This document shows, in pieces, positions 9,287 to 17,053 of a stretch of DNA of 64,000 bases (position 1 is the first letter of the stretch; each line of letters begins with the position of its first letter). Origin of the DNA: Acidobacteriota bacterium (GTDB lineage: Bacteria > Acidobacteriota > Terriglobia > Bryobacterales > Bryobacteraceae). The stretch spans positions 13,971-77,970 of the forward strand of contig JAEZIJ010000233.1 of assembly GCA_023436715.1 (NCBI GenBank), in the 5' to 3' direction. The position numbers and the translations under genes are program-made. Under the pieces are notes generated by a model. That model saw nothing but the letters and a program-made list of their open reading frames with translations, searched no databases and had not been told where the DNA came from.

Positions 9287-10057
9287 ATGTCCAATCTTCT
9301 GGAGGGCAAGTGCGCCCTGGTGCTTGGGGTAGCGAACAAGTGGAGCCTGGCTTATGCGATTGCCGAGGCTTACCGGCGCGAAGGCGCCTCGCTCATCCTT
9401 ACTTACCAGGGCGATCGGCAGCGCGACGCGGTGGAATCCGTGGGCGCTGAGCTCGGCGCCAGCCGCGTGCTCGCCTGTGATGTTTCCAAAGACCATGAGC
9501 TTGAAGCCTTGACCGAGACCTTGCGGTCCGAACCGGGGCGCCTGGACGCCGTTGTCCACAGTATTGCCTTCGCGAACCGCGAGGACCTGGCACGTCCTTT
9601 CCTCGAAACGTCGCGCGACGGCTACCTGCTTGCCAACGATGTCAGCGCTTATTCGCTCGTGGCGGTGGCACGCGCCTGCGCGCCGCTGATGACGGAGGGT
9701 GGTTCCATTACTACCCTTACCTACATCGGGTCCGTACGGGTCATACAGAACTATAACGTGATGGGCGTGGCAAAGGCGGGTCTGGAGGCCGCGATGCGCT
9801 ATCTGGCAAACGACCTCGGGCCGCGGGGTATCCGCGTTAACGCCATTTCGGCCGGCCCGATCAAGACCGCGTCCGCTCGCGCAATTAAGGACTTTTCGAC
9901 CATCCTCGACTTTGTGGCCCAACGCGCGCCGCTTCGCCGGAACACCGAACCCTCCGAGGTTGCGGGCGCCGCTGTTTTTCTCGCCAGCGACCTGGGGCGG
10001 GGCGTCACAGGGAACGTCCTCTATGTCGATTCCGGTTACCAGATCATGGGCTTGTAG
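9287..10057 (+). CDS. fabI: Enoyl-[acyl-carrier-protein] reductase (NADH)
   Basis: 256 residues, a short-chain dehydrogenase/reductase fold catalysing the last reduction of each fatty-acid elongation round. Nucleotide site GVANKWSLAYAIA begins at residue 14. The catalytic residues fall at the same numbers as in E. coli FabI: Tyr146 (TLTYIG), Tyr156 and Lys163 in NYNVMGVAKAG. RVNAISAGPIKT follows. This is the triclosan-sensitive isozyme class. No obvious Shine-Dalgarno sequence precedes the ATG. Confidence 0.95.
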   Translation: MSNLLEGKCALVLGVANKWSLAYAIAEAYRREGASLILTYQGDRQRDAVESVGAELGASRVLACDVSKDHELEALTETLRSEPGRLDAVVHSIAFANREDLARPFLETSRDGYLLANDVSAYSLVAVARACAPLMTEGGSITTLTYIGSVRVIQNYNVMGVAKAGLEAAMRYLANDLGPRGIRVNAISAGPIKTASARAIKDFSTILDFVAQRAPLRRNTEPSEVAGAAVFLASDLGRGVTGNVLYVDSGYQIMGL

Positions 10058-10110
10058 TCTAAATATCGGGCGGCTGGTTTTAGGGTGGTCCCAAACGGGG
10101 AACTTTCAAT

Positions 10111-10139
10111 TTGACAATGGTTTGCGTGGTCCTTATCAT
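10111..10139 (+). promoter_or_regulatory. Sigma70-type promoter of the ABC exporter operon
   Basis: TTGACA (10111-10116), a 17-bp spacer and TATCAT (10134-10139) make a near-consensus promoter with a predicted start near 10146, leaving a ~57-base leader before the ATP-binding gene. No gene lies between fabI and this site. Confidence 0.7.
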
Positions 10140-10202
10140 GAAGGTTTCTGCAAGTGATTCACCACTCGGTATGTTTCGTAGTTTTTCTTGCTGGCTACTC
10201 CG

Positions 10203-11186
10203 ATGATCAAAGTTGAAGGTTTAACCAAGCGATACGGCCGAACTGTCGCCGTAGATAATATTTCCTTCGCCGTGGAGAAGGGGCAGATCGTTGGATTCCT
10301 GGGGCCGAACGGCGCCGGGAAAACCACCACTATGCGGGTCCTCACCTGCTTCCTGCCTCCCACCTCCGGCAAAGCCACCATGGCCGGTTTCGACGTTCTC
10401 GATGAGCCGTTCGAGGTCAAAAAGCGCATCGGCTATCTACCCGAAACTCCGCCGCTCTACCCGGAAATGGAAGTTTCCGAATTCCTGTCGTTCGTCGGCA
10501 GGCTCAAGGGCGTTCCCAAATCGGACCTGGCCCGCCGCGTAGATGAGGTTTGCGGGCGCTGCTCCATCGGAGACGTCCGCGCGAAGCTCATCAGCCATCT
10601 TTCCAAAGGCTACCGGCAGCGCGTCGGACTCGCCCAGGCGATCATTCACAACCCCGACGTGCTGATCCTCGACGAGCCCACCGCCGGTCTCGATCCCAAG
10701 CAGATCATCGAGACGCGCGAACTTATTAAGGATCTGGCGAAGGCCGGTGACCACACCATCATCCTCAGCACCCACATACTGCCCGAGGTCGAACAGACCT
10801 GCGAGCAGGTGATCATTATCAGCAAGGGCAAACTGGCGGCCACCGATACAGTCGAGAACCTTACGCACCGCCTTCGTGGCGCCGAATCGGTGGCAGTCGA
10901 GATCGAATCGCGTGACGGAGGGCTTGATACCGCGGACGCGCAGCGCCGTCTCGAGCAGGTCTCTGGCGTGAGCCGCGTGATCCTGAAAGACGACAAAGGC
11001 CAGCGCGCAACGTTTGAGGTGGAGAGCCTGCAGAAGCGCGCCATCCGGGGCGACCTGGCGCGGGCGGTTGTCGAAGCCGGCTGGAATCTGAATGAAATGC
11101 GCCCGGTGGCGATGAGCCTGGAAGACGTCTTTCTCCAACTTACCAGCTCGGATACGGAAACCGCGGTCGCCGGAGGTGCGGAATGA
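10203..11186 (+). CDS. ABC transporter ATP-binding protein, GldA-like
   Basis: About 327 residues from the ATG at 10203; an in-frame TTG at 10188 is possible, and neither has a clear ribosome site. Walker A is GPNGAGKTTTM, the Q-loop is in GYLPETPPLYPEM, the signature is LSKGYRQRVGLAQA, Walker B is VLILDEPTAGLDP, and the switch His is in ILSTHILPEVE. A C-terminal extension (~residues 215-315) is usual in ABC-2 exporters. It powers the membrane partner encoded next, with which it shares a 4-base stop/start overlap. Confidence 0.9.
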   Translation: MIKVEGLTKRYGRTVAVDNISFAVEKGQIVGFLGPNGAGKTTTMRVLTCFLPPTSGKATMAGFDVLDEPFEVKKRIGYLPETPPLYPEMEVSEFLSFVGRLKGVPKSDLARRVDEVCGRCSIGDVRAKLISHLSKGYRQRVGLAQAIIHNPDVLILDEPTAGLDPKQIIETRELIKDLAKAGDHTIILSTHILPEVEQTCEQVIIISKGKLAATDTVENLTHRLRGAESVAVEIESRDGGLDTADAQRRLEQVSGVSRVILKDDKGQRATFEVESLQKRAIRGDLARAVVEAGWNLNEMRPVAMSLEDVFLQLTSSDTETAVAGGAE

Positions 11187-11950
11187 AGAATATCTGGGTT
11201 CTCTATCGCAAGGAACTGAAGGGCTATTACTCGTCCTGGATTGCTTATCTGCTGATGGCGTTTTTCGCCGTCATCTTCGGGTATTTCTTTTACGCGGCCA
11301 CGGCCATTTTCGTCAGCCGCAGCATGCAATCGATGATGATGGGCCAGGGCACGCCGATGGACATGAATGAATGGATCATCCGGCCGCTGCTCATGAACGT
11401 CAGCGTCATCGGGCTGTTCATCATCCCGATGATCACGATGCGCCTGTTCGCCGAAGAGAAACGGACCGGCACCATCGAACTGCTGATGACCTCGCCCGTG
11501 CGCGACTACGAGATGATCGTGGCGAAGTGGCTTTCGGCGCTCACGCTGTATGCGTCGATCCTGGCGATCTCAGCGGTTAACCTGACGTACCTGTTCGCGT
11601 ACGGCAAGCCGGACTGGAAGCCCATTTTGGTCGGCTATCTCGGGCTGCTGCTCCAGGGCGGGTGCCTGCTCGCGGTCGGCACATTTATCTCGACGCTGAC
11701 GCGCAACCAGATTATCGCGGTCGGCGGCACGTTTGCCGTCTGCCTGCTGCTGTGGGTGTTCGATTGGGTAACTGCGTATGACACCTCAGGGTGGGCAAAG
11801 GTGCTCTCGTACATATCCGTGGTGACGCACTTCGAGACGTTCGCCAAGGGCGTTCTCGACACCAAGGACATCGTCTTCTACGTTTCGATGATCTTCTTCG
11901 GACTATTTCTGACCGCGCGATCAATGGAATCGCTGCGCTGGAGGGCTTAA
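11183..11950 (+). CDS. ABC-2 type permease, GldF-like
   Basis: 255 residues with about six membrane segments, the first at residues ~13-40 (IAYLLMAFFAVIFGYFFYAA). The conserved block RLFAEEKRTGTIELLMTSPV is characteristic of ABC-2 permeases of the gliding (GldF) and NosY type. The start codon overlaps the stop of the ATPase gene (ATGA), implying coupled translation. It is the membrane channel for the neighbouring ATPase; the substrate is unknown. Confidence 0.88.
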   Translation: MKNIWVLYRKELKGYYSSWIAYLLMAFFAVIFGYFFYAATAIFVSRSMQSMMMGQGTPMDMNEWIIRPLLMNVSVIGLFIIPMITMRLFAEEKRTGTIELLMTSPVRDYEMIVAKWLSALTLYASILAISAVNLTYLFAYGKPDWKPILVGYLGLLLQGGCLLAVGTFISTLTRNQIIAVGGTFAVCLLLWVFDWVTAYDTSGWAKVLSYISVVTHFETFAKGVLDTKDIVFYVSMIFFGLFLTARSMESLRWRA

Positions 11951-11953
11951 TCC

Positions 11954-13336
11954 ATGAAATTCGAATGGCTCAAAGCGCGACAAACGAAATACACGGCCTA
12001 CGCGGCCTTTTACATCGCGGTGATCCTCGCCGTTCTCGGCGGCGCCAATTTCCTCGCCAACCGGTACAACAAGTCGTTTGATTCGACGGCCAACAAGAAG
12101 TTCAGCCTTTCCGGCCAGACCGAAAAGGTAGTGAAAGGCCTGAAGCAGGATGTGAAGGTCTACTACTTCGATCGCACGTCCGAATTCGGACGCGCGCGCG
12201 ACCTGCTCGATCGCTACGACAATCTTTCCACCAGGCTGCACACCGAGTACGTCGACCCGTACAAGAAGCCGCAGCTTGCCCGTGCCATGGGCGTCCGCAC
12301 CGAAGGCGCGATCTTCATCGAAGCCGGCGCCAAGCGCGAAGAGGCGAAGAGCCTGACTGAGGAAGAGTTGACCGGCGCTCTGATCCGCGCGTTGAAAACC
12401 GGCGAACGCACTGCCTGCCTGGTATCGGGCTCGGGCGAGCACTCGCTCGACGACACAGCCCGCTCCGGCTACTCGCAGATGAAGGAGATTCTCGAGAAGA
12501 ACAATTACAAGACGCAAACGATTTCACTCCTCGAGAAAGCCGAAGTCCCCAAGGACTGCACGGTGCTGATCGTCGCGGGCCCCACGAAGGATTACCTGCC
12601 GCCCCAGATCGCTGCCATAAAGACCCACGTCGAGAACGGCGGCCGCGCGCTGGTCATGGTGGACCCCGCGCTCAAGATGGGCCGCCAGGAGACGGCGGAC
12701 AATGCCGAACTGCTGAAGGTGCTCTCCGGCTGGGGCGTCACGTTGAACAACGACCTCGTCCTCGACACCAGCGGCGTCGGCCAGTTGTTCGGCCTCGGCC
12801 CCGAGGTTCCGCTCGTGTCCAACTACGAACCGCAGCCGATCGTGCGCGACATGAAGGGCACGGCGACCATCTTCCCGCTGGTCCGCTCGATGGACACCAA
12901 GTCCGCCGACAAGACCACGGTCGAGAAACTCTTCCAAACGTCGGATAACAGCTTCGCCACCACGCGCCTGAATTCGCCGGCCATCGAACTCGACCCGAAG
13001 AAGGACAAGAAGGGACCGTTCACCCTGGCCGCCGCCGGCACCTACAACACCGGCAAGGAGAACAACCAGGGGCGGTTCGTTGTGGTCGGCAGTTCCAGTT
13101 GGGCAGGCAACAGTTTCCTGCCGGCGCGTTCTGTCGGCAACCGCGACCTCTTCCTCAATATGATGAACTGGCTGTCGTCCGACGAAGACCTCATCGCGAT
13201 TCGTCCGAAGGAGCCGCAGGACCGGCGCCTTTCGCTGACCCGCGCGCAGATGAGCACCGTGTTCTATTCGAGCGTTATCGGCCTGCCGCTGCTCGTGATT
13301 CTCGGCGGCGCCGGCGTGTGGTGGAAGAGGAGATAA
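11954..13336 (+). CDS. GldG-like ABC-type uncharacterized transport component
   Basis: 460 residues. A membrane segment at ~19-36 (YAAFYIAVILAVLGGANFLA) is followed by a periplasmic region (RYNKSFDSTANKKFSLSGQT, KQDVKVYYFD) and a C-terminal membrane helix (VIGLPLLVILGGAGVWWKRR). This order is that of GldG-type proteins, which pair with GldF and GldA. The spacing of 3 bases from the permease gene and to the next gene shows a tight operon. In Bacteroidota such complexes are linked to gliding; in Acidobacteria the role is not established. Confidence 0.82.
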   Translation: MKFEWLKARQTKYTAYAAFYIAVILAVLGGANFLANRYNKSFDSTANKKFSLSGQTEKVVKGLKQDVKVYYFDRTSEFGRARDLLDRYDNLSTRLHTEYVDPYKKPQLARAMGVRTEGAIFIEAGAKREEAKSLTEEELTGALIRALKTGERTACLVSGSGEHSLDDTARSGYSQMKEILEKNNYKTQTISLLEKAEVPKDCTVLIVAGPTKDYLPPQIAAIKTHVENGGRALVMVDPALKMGRQETADNAELLKVLSGWGVTLNNDLVLDTSGVGQLFGLGPEVPLVSNYEPQPIVRDMKGTATIFPLVRSMDTKSADKTTVEKLFQTSDNSFATTRLNSPAIELDPKKDKKGPFTLAAAGTYNTGKENNQGRFVVVGSSSWAGNSFLPARSVGNRDLFLNMMNWLSSDEDLIAIRPKEPQDRRLSLTRAQMSTVFYSSVIGLPLLVILGGAGVWWKRR

Positions 13337-13339
13337 GCG

Positions 13340-14665
13340 ATGCGGATGCGCGGTTTGCTGATCGCCACCGTCGTGCTGGCCGCGCTCGCCGGCGGCATAT
13401 GGTGGTCGAACAAAGCTGAGAAGGAGCGGGCGGCCAAGCCGGCGGCCGACGCTCCTCCCAAGATCCTCGATATGCCGGAGGATCAACTCCAAAAGGTTGA
13501 GATCCGCAAGGCGGCGGGCGAGACGACGGTTCTTGAGAAGAAAGCGGGAAAGTGGGAGATCACGGCTCCGAAGCCACTGCCCGCCGATCAGGAGACGATG
13601 AATTCGGTCGTCTCTTCGCTCGCCTCGCTGGCCTCCGACCGCGTGGTGGAAGAGAAGGCAACGGACCTCTCCTCCTATGGCCTCACCAAGCCTTCGATGG
13701 AAGTCGTGGTTACTCAGAAGGACGGTAAGAGCCGGCAGGTGCTCATTGGCGATGAGACGCCAACCGGCAACGGCTTCTTCGCCGGGCTTCAGGGCGATCC
13801 GCGGGTATTCACCATCGCGAGCTACAGCAAGACCAGTATCGACAAGAACTCCAACGACCTGCGCGACAAACGCCTGCTGACGTTCGATTCCGATAAGCTT
13901 ACGCGCGTCGATCTCGACGCAAAAGGCCAGTCGGTCGAATTCGGCAAAAACAACCAGAATGAGTGGCAGATCCTGAAGCCGAAGCCCCTTCGCGCGGACG
14001 GAGGGCTCGTCGAGGAACTGATTCGCAAGCTCAAGGACGCGAAGATGGACCTCACCGCTTCGCCCGAGGACCTGAAGAAGGCAGCTGCCGCGTTCGCTTC
14101 CGGCACTCAGGTCGCCGTCGCGAAGGTCACGGATGCCGCAGGCACGCAGCAGTTGCAAGTCCGCCGGGACAAGGACAAAAACTACTACGCCAAGAGCACC
14201 GCGGTCGAAGGCATCTACAAGCTTGGGAGCGACGCCGGCGACGGCCTCGACAAGGGCCTGGACGACTTCCGCAACAAGAAGGTCTTCGACTTCGGCTGGA
14301 ACGACCCGACCAAGTTGGAGGTCCGGGACGGCGCGAAGCAGGCGGTCTATCAGAAGTCCGGCGAGAAGTGGATGGCGGCCGGCAAGCAGATGGACTCGAC
14401 TTCCATTCAGACGCTGATCGACAAGCTGCGCGATCTCTCCGCTGCGAAGTTCCCCGAAACAGGCTTCGCCGCGCCGGCGCTCGAGTTCACCGTAACCTCC
14501 AACGACGGCAAACGCGTGGAGAAGGTTGCAATTGCAAAATCCGGCAGCGAGTGGATCGCCCGGCGCGAAAACGAGTCCAGCCTCTACCAGTTGGATGCTA
14601 AGGTGGTGGAGGAAATCCAGAAAGCGGTTGCGGGCATGAAAGAAGCCGCTCCGGCCAAAAAGTAG
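13340..14665 (+). CDS. DUF4340 domain protein
   Basis: 441 residues: an N-terminal membrane anchor (GLLIATVVLAALAGGIWWS), then a Lys-rich extracytoplasmic region with repeated DUF4340-like units (VEIRKAAGETTVLEKKAGKW and, later, LEVRDGAKQAVYQKSGEKW). DUF4340 proteins are regularly encoded after GldG-like genes and are assumed to work with that exporter on the outer face of the membrane. It closes the operon that starts at 10203. Confidence 0.82.
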   Translation: MRMRGLLIATVVLAALAGGIWWSNKAEKERAAKPAADAPPKILDMPEDQLQKVEIRKAAGETTVLEKKAGKWEITAPKPLPADQETMNSVVSSLASLASDRVVEEKATDLSSYGLTKPSMEVVVTQKDGKSRQVLIGDETPTGNGFFAGLQGDPRVFTIASYSKTSIDKNSNDLRDKRLLTFDSDKLTRVDLDAKGQSVEFGKNNQNEWQILKPKPLRADGGLVEELIRKLKDAKMDLTASPEDLKKAAAAFASGTQVAVAKVTDAAGTQQLQVRRDKDKNYYAKSTAVEGIYKLGSDAGDGLDKGLDDFRNKKVFDFGWNDPTKLEVRDGAKQAVYQKSGEKWMAAGKQMDSTSIQTLIDKLRDLSAAKFPETGFAAPALEFTVTSNDGKRVEKVAIAKSGSEWIARRENESSLYQLDAKVVEEIQKAVAGMKEAAPAKK

Positions 14666-14683
14666 GGCGGGCGCGGCCCCGCC
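14666..14683 (+). other. Hairpin between DUF4340 gene and pncB
   Basis: GGCGGG and CCCGCC pair around a 6-base loop, 5 bases before the pncB start and followed only by TTATT. It could weakly terminate the exporter operon or mask the pncB ribosome site. The U tract is too short to call it a terminator. Confidence 0.35.
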
Positions 14684-14688
14684 TTATT

Positions 14689-15999
14689 ATGAACGGGCTG
14701 CTGACAGACCTTTACGAACTGACGATGGCTGCCGGCTACTTCGAAGCCGGCATCTCCCACCAGACCGCAACGTTCGAGCTCTCCATCCGCCGGCTGCCTC
14801 CGAATCGCAGTTTCGTCCTTGCGGCCGGCTTAGCCCAGGCAGTCGATTATCTGCTCGGCCTGCGGTTCACTTACGACGAAATCGAGTACCTGAGATCTCT
14901 GCCGCAGTTCGCACGCGTCTCGCCCGGCTTCTTCGATGCATTGCGCGGTTTGCAGTTCACCGGCGATCTGTTCGCGGTTCCCGAGGGCACGCCGCTGTTT
15001 GCGGGCGAGCCTGTCCTCACAGTGCGCGCCCCGCTGATCGAGGCGCAACTTCCTGAAACCTGGCTGCTCGCGATGATCAGCTTCCAAACGCTGATCGCTT
15101 CGAAGGCAGCGCGGGTTGTCGCGGCGGCCGCCGGCCGCCCGGTAGTCGAGTTCGGCACACGCCGCGCGCACAGTCCCGAGGCGGGCGTGCTGGCCGGCCG
15201 CGCCGCTTACATTGGCGGCTGCGCGGGCACGAGCAACACCCTGACCGGTTTCCGCTACGGCATCCCGGTCTACGGCACCGCGGCGCATTCCTGGGTGCTG
15301 GCTTTTCCCAGCGAGCTCGAAGCTGACCGCCAACTCCAGAATTTGCTGGGCCCCAATACGATTTACCTGATCGATACTTTCGACACGATTGAGGGCGCTC
15401 GCAAAGCCGCGTCGCTGGGGCCGCCGCTCTGGGGCGTTCGCCTCGATAGCGGCGACCTCGTCGCGCTCTCCCGTGCGGTTCGGCGTATTCTCGATGATGC
15501 GGGCCTCCGCGAAGCGCGAATCATGGCGAGCGGCGACCTCGACGAGCACAAGATCGCGGATCTCGTAGCGGCAGGCGCGCCGATTGATGGCTTCGGGGTG
15601 GGTACCGAACTGGCCACTTCGGCGGACGCGCCGGCGCTGAGCGCCATTTACAAAATGGTGGAAACGGAAAGCGGAGGCGGCAAGCGCTACACCGCCAAAC
15701 TCAGTGAGGACAAAATCACGCTGCCCGGCGCCAAGCAGATCTTCCGCCACCCGGATCGCGATGTCGTCGGTCTCGCCGAGGAATCCTTTCCCGGGGCGGA
15801 CGTTCAAACGCTGCTGCGTCCCGTAATGCTCCGCGGCAGACTGGTCGATCCCCTGCCCGATCCCAAGTCCGCCCGCACTCACGCCTCTGAGTCGCTCGCA
15901 CACATCCGCACCGATCAGCCCCGCCCCGTCGAGTACAGTCGCGGGCTGATGGCGCTCCTTTCATCGGTCAAAATGGGAGTGGAAGAGACGACCAGATGA
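14689..15999 (+). CDS. pncB: Nicotinate phosphoribosyltransferase
   Basis: 436 residues. The start GLLTDLYELTMAAGYFEAG and VVEFGTRRAHSPEAG, GTAAHSW and RLDSGDL are hallmarks of the NAPRTase family; the His in GTAAHSW is the residue phosphorylated during ATP-assisted catalysis. It joins nicotinate and PRPP to nicotinate mononucleotide in NAD salvage. Its stop overlaps the start of the nicotinamidase gene by 4 bases, so the two consecutive salvage steps are translated together. Confidence 0.93.
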   Translation: MNGLLTDLYELTMAAGYFEAGISHQTATFELSIRRLPPNRSFVLAAGLAQAVDYLLGLRFTYDEIEYLRSLPQFARVSPGFFDALRGLQFTGDLFAVPEGTPLFAGEPVLTVRAPLIEAQLPETWLLAMISFQTLIASKAARVVAAAAGRPVVEFGTRRAHSPEAGVLAGRAAYIGGCAGTSNTLTGFRYGIPVYGTAAHSWVLAFPSELEADRQLQNLLGPNTIYLIDTFDTIEGARKAASLGPPLWGVRLDSGDLVALSRAVRRILDDAGLREARIMASGDLDEHKIADLVAAGAPIDGFGVGTELATSADAPALSAIYKMVETESGGGKRYTAKLSEDKITLPGAKQIFRHPDRDVVGLAEESFPGADVQTLLRPVMLRGRLVDPLPDPKSARTHASESLAHIRTDQPRPVEYSRGLMALLSSVKMGVEETTR

Positions 16000-16532
16000 A
16001 GACCGTTTTCCTCGATATCGACACTCAGATCGATTTTCTGTTCCCGGCCGGCGCGTTGTACGTGCCAGGAGCGGAGCGCCTCCTGCCCGCGCTGGTCCGG
16101 CTGAACCGCTACGCGGCGGAGCACGGAATCCCGGTAGTCTCAACGATGGACGCACATGCGGAGGACGATCTCGAGTTCAGGGTGTGGCCGCCGCACTGCA
16201 TAGCCGGCACGCAGGGCCAGCAGAAGCCCGCCGCGCTGATGTTGAAGGGCGCGCAACAGATCATTGTCGAAAAGCGCACTATCGATGTGTTCAGCGAAAC
16301 AAACCTTTCGCGCGTGCTGGAGTCGCTGAATGGTGACCGCTATGTGGTCTACGGCGTGGTGACGGAGTACTGCGTCGCCTCGGCGCTTGCGGGCCTGCGG
16401 GCGACCGGCAAACCGATCGAACTCGTAAAGGACGCCATTCAACACATCGACGAAGCCGCTGCGGCCCGGGTGCTCGCCGATTTCACCTCCGCCGGAGGAC
16501 GCCTTACTTCGGTGGATTCGGTGGCAGGCTAA
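15996..16532 (+). CDS. pncA: Nicotinamidase
   Basis: 178 residues of the isochorismatase-like hydrolase fold. The catalytic triad is Asp9 (DIDTQIDF), Lys93 (VEKRTIDVF) and Cys126 (VTEYCVASA). Asp52 and His54 (MDAHAED) are likely metal ligands. It hydrolyses nicotinamide to nicotinate, the substrate of the preceding gene product. This gene order fits a Preiss-Handler salvage unit. Confidence 0.9.
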   Translation: MKTVFLDIDTQIDFLFPAGALYVPGAERLLPALVRLNRYAAEHGIPVVSTMDAHAEDDLEFRVWPPHCIAGTQGQQKPAALMLKGAQQIIVEKRTIDVFSETNLSRVLESLNGDRYVVYGVVTEYCVASALAGLRATGKPIELVKDAIQHIDEAAAARVLADFTSAGGRLTSVDSVAG

Positions 16533-16684
16533 GCCTGGGCTAGAGCCTGTAGCCCGAATACCTGGGCCACGGGCTCGAACTCCTCAGCCGATACCCGCCA
16601 TATCACGGCGGGGCGGCAATGTTCACCAGAAAGAAAGCCTGTCGGCACCGGTCGTAAATGTAGAACGCCGCGCGATGCGGGCGT

Positions 16685-16713
16685 GCTATGCTATCGGAAA
16701 CCGATAGCATAGC
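16685..16713 (+). promoter_or_regulatory. Perfect 13-bp inverted repeat, putative PadR operator/promoter
   Basis: GCTATGCTATCGG (16685-16697) and CCGATAGCATAGC (16701-16713) are perfect inverted copies around AAA, ending one base before the padR ATG at 16715. A possible -10 box TATGCT lies inside (16687-16692). Its core CTATCG-N5-CGATAG (16691-16707) recurs at the second padR locus. Autoregulation by PadR is inferred. No Shine-Dalgarno sequence fits between repeat and ATG. Confidence 0.7.
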
Positions 16714-16714
16714 T

Positions 16715-17050
16715 ATGAGCAGGCCTTCAGATCTCGTACAGGGCACGCTGGATCTCTTGATCCTCAAGATTGTGTCCTTGGAGCCCCTGCACGGCTGGGC
16801 GATCAGCCAGCGGCTGCAGCAGGTCTCCGGTGACGTGTTAGGGGTGAGCATCGGTTCGCTCTACCCGGCGTTGCACAAACTGGAGCAGGGTGGATGGATT
16901 GCCGCTGAATGGAAGACCAGCGAGCTGGGAAAACGTGCCAAGTACTACGCGCTCACCCGCCGCGGGCGGGCTCACCTGGCTAGCGAGGCGGCCAATTGGG
17001 AGCGGCTCTCTACGGCCATCAGCGCGGTCCTGCGATTGGGTGAGATCTAA
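16715..17050 (+). CDS. PadR-family transcriptional regulator
   Basis: 111 residues from the ATG at 16715. The frame also opens at 16688, but that start lies inside the inverted repeat. The winged-helix pattern is clear: GTLDLLILKIVSLEPLHGWAIS, then VSIGSLYPALHKLEQGGWI and AKYYALTRRGRAHL in the wing. The gene ends 3 bases before the ADOP permease. In Acidobacteria such pairs are common; PadR is expected to repress its own two-gene operon. Confidence 0.9.
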   Translation: MSRPSDLVQGTLDLLILKIVSLEPLHGWAISQRLQQVSGDVLGVSIGSLYPALHKLEQGGWIAAEWKTSELGKRAKYYALTRRGRAHLASEAANWERLSTAISAVLRLGEI

Positions 17051-17053
17051 GCG

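Noticed and set aside
12524..14158. 544-codon open frame on the minus strand
   Set aside because: Antisense to the GldG-like and DUF4340 genes, which have clear families; the product is Arg/His/Gly-rich shadow text caused by GC-rich codon use.
14666..14683. Intrinsic terminator after the DUF4340 gene
   Set aside because: The stem is only 6 bp with no real T run, and pncB starts 5 bases later with no room for a promoter; kept only as a hairpin.
14830..15903. 357-codon open frame on the minus strand
   Set aside because: Antisense to pncB with no recognisable domain; shadow of a GC-rich gene.
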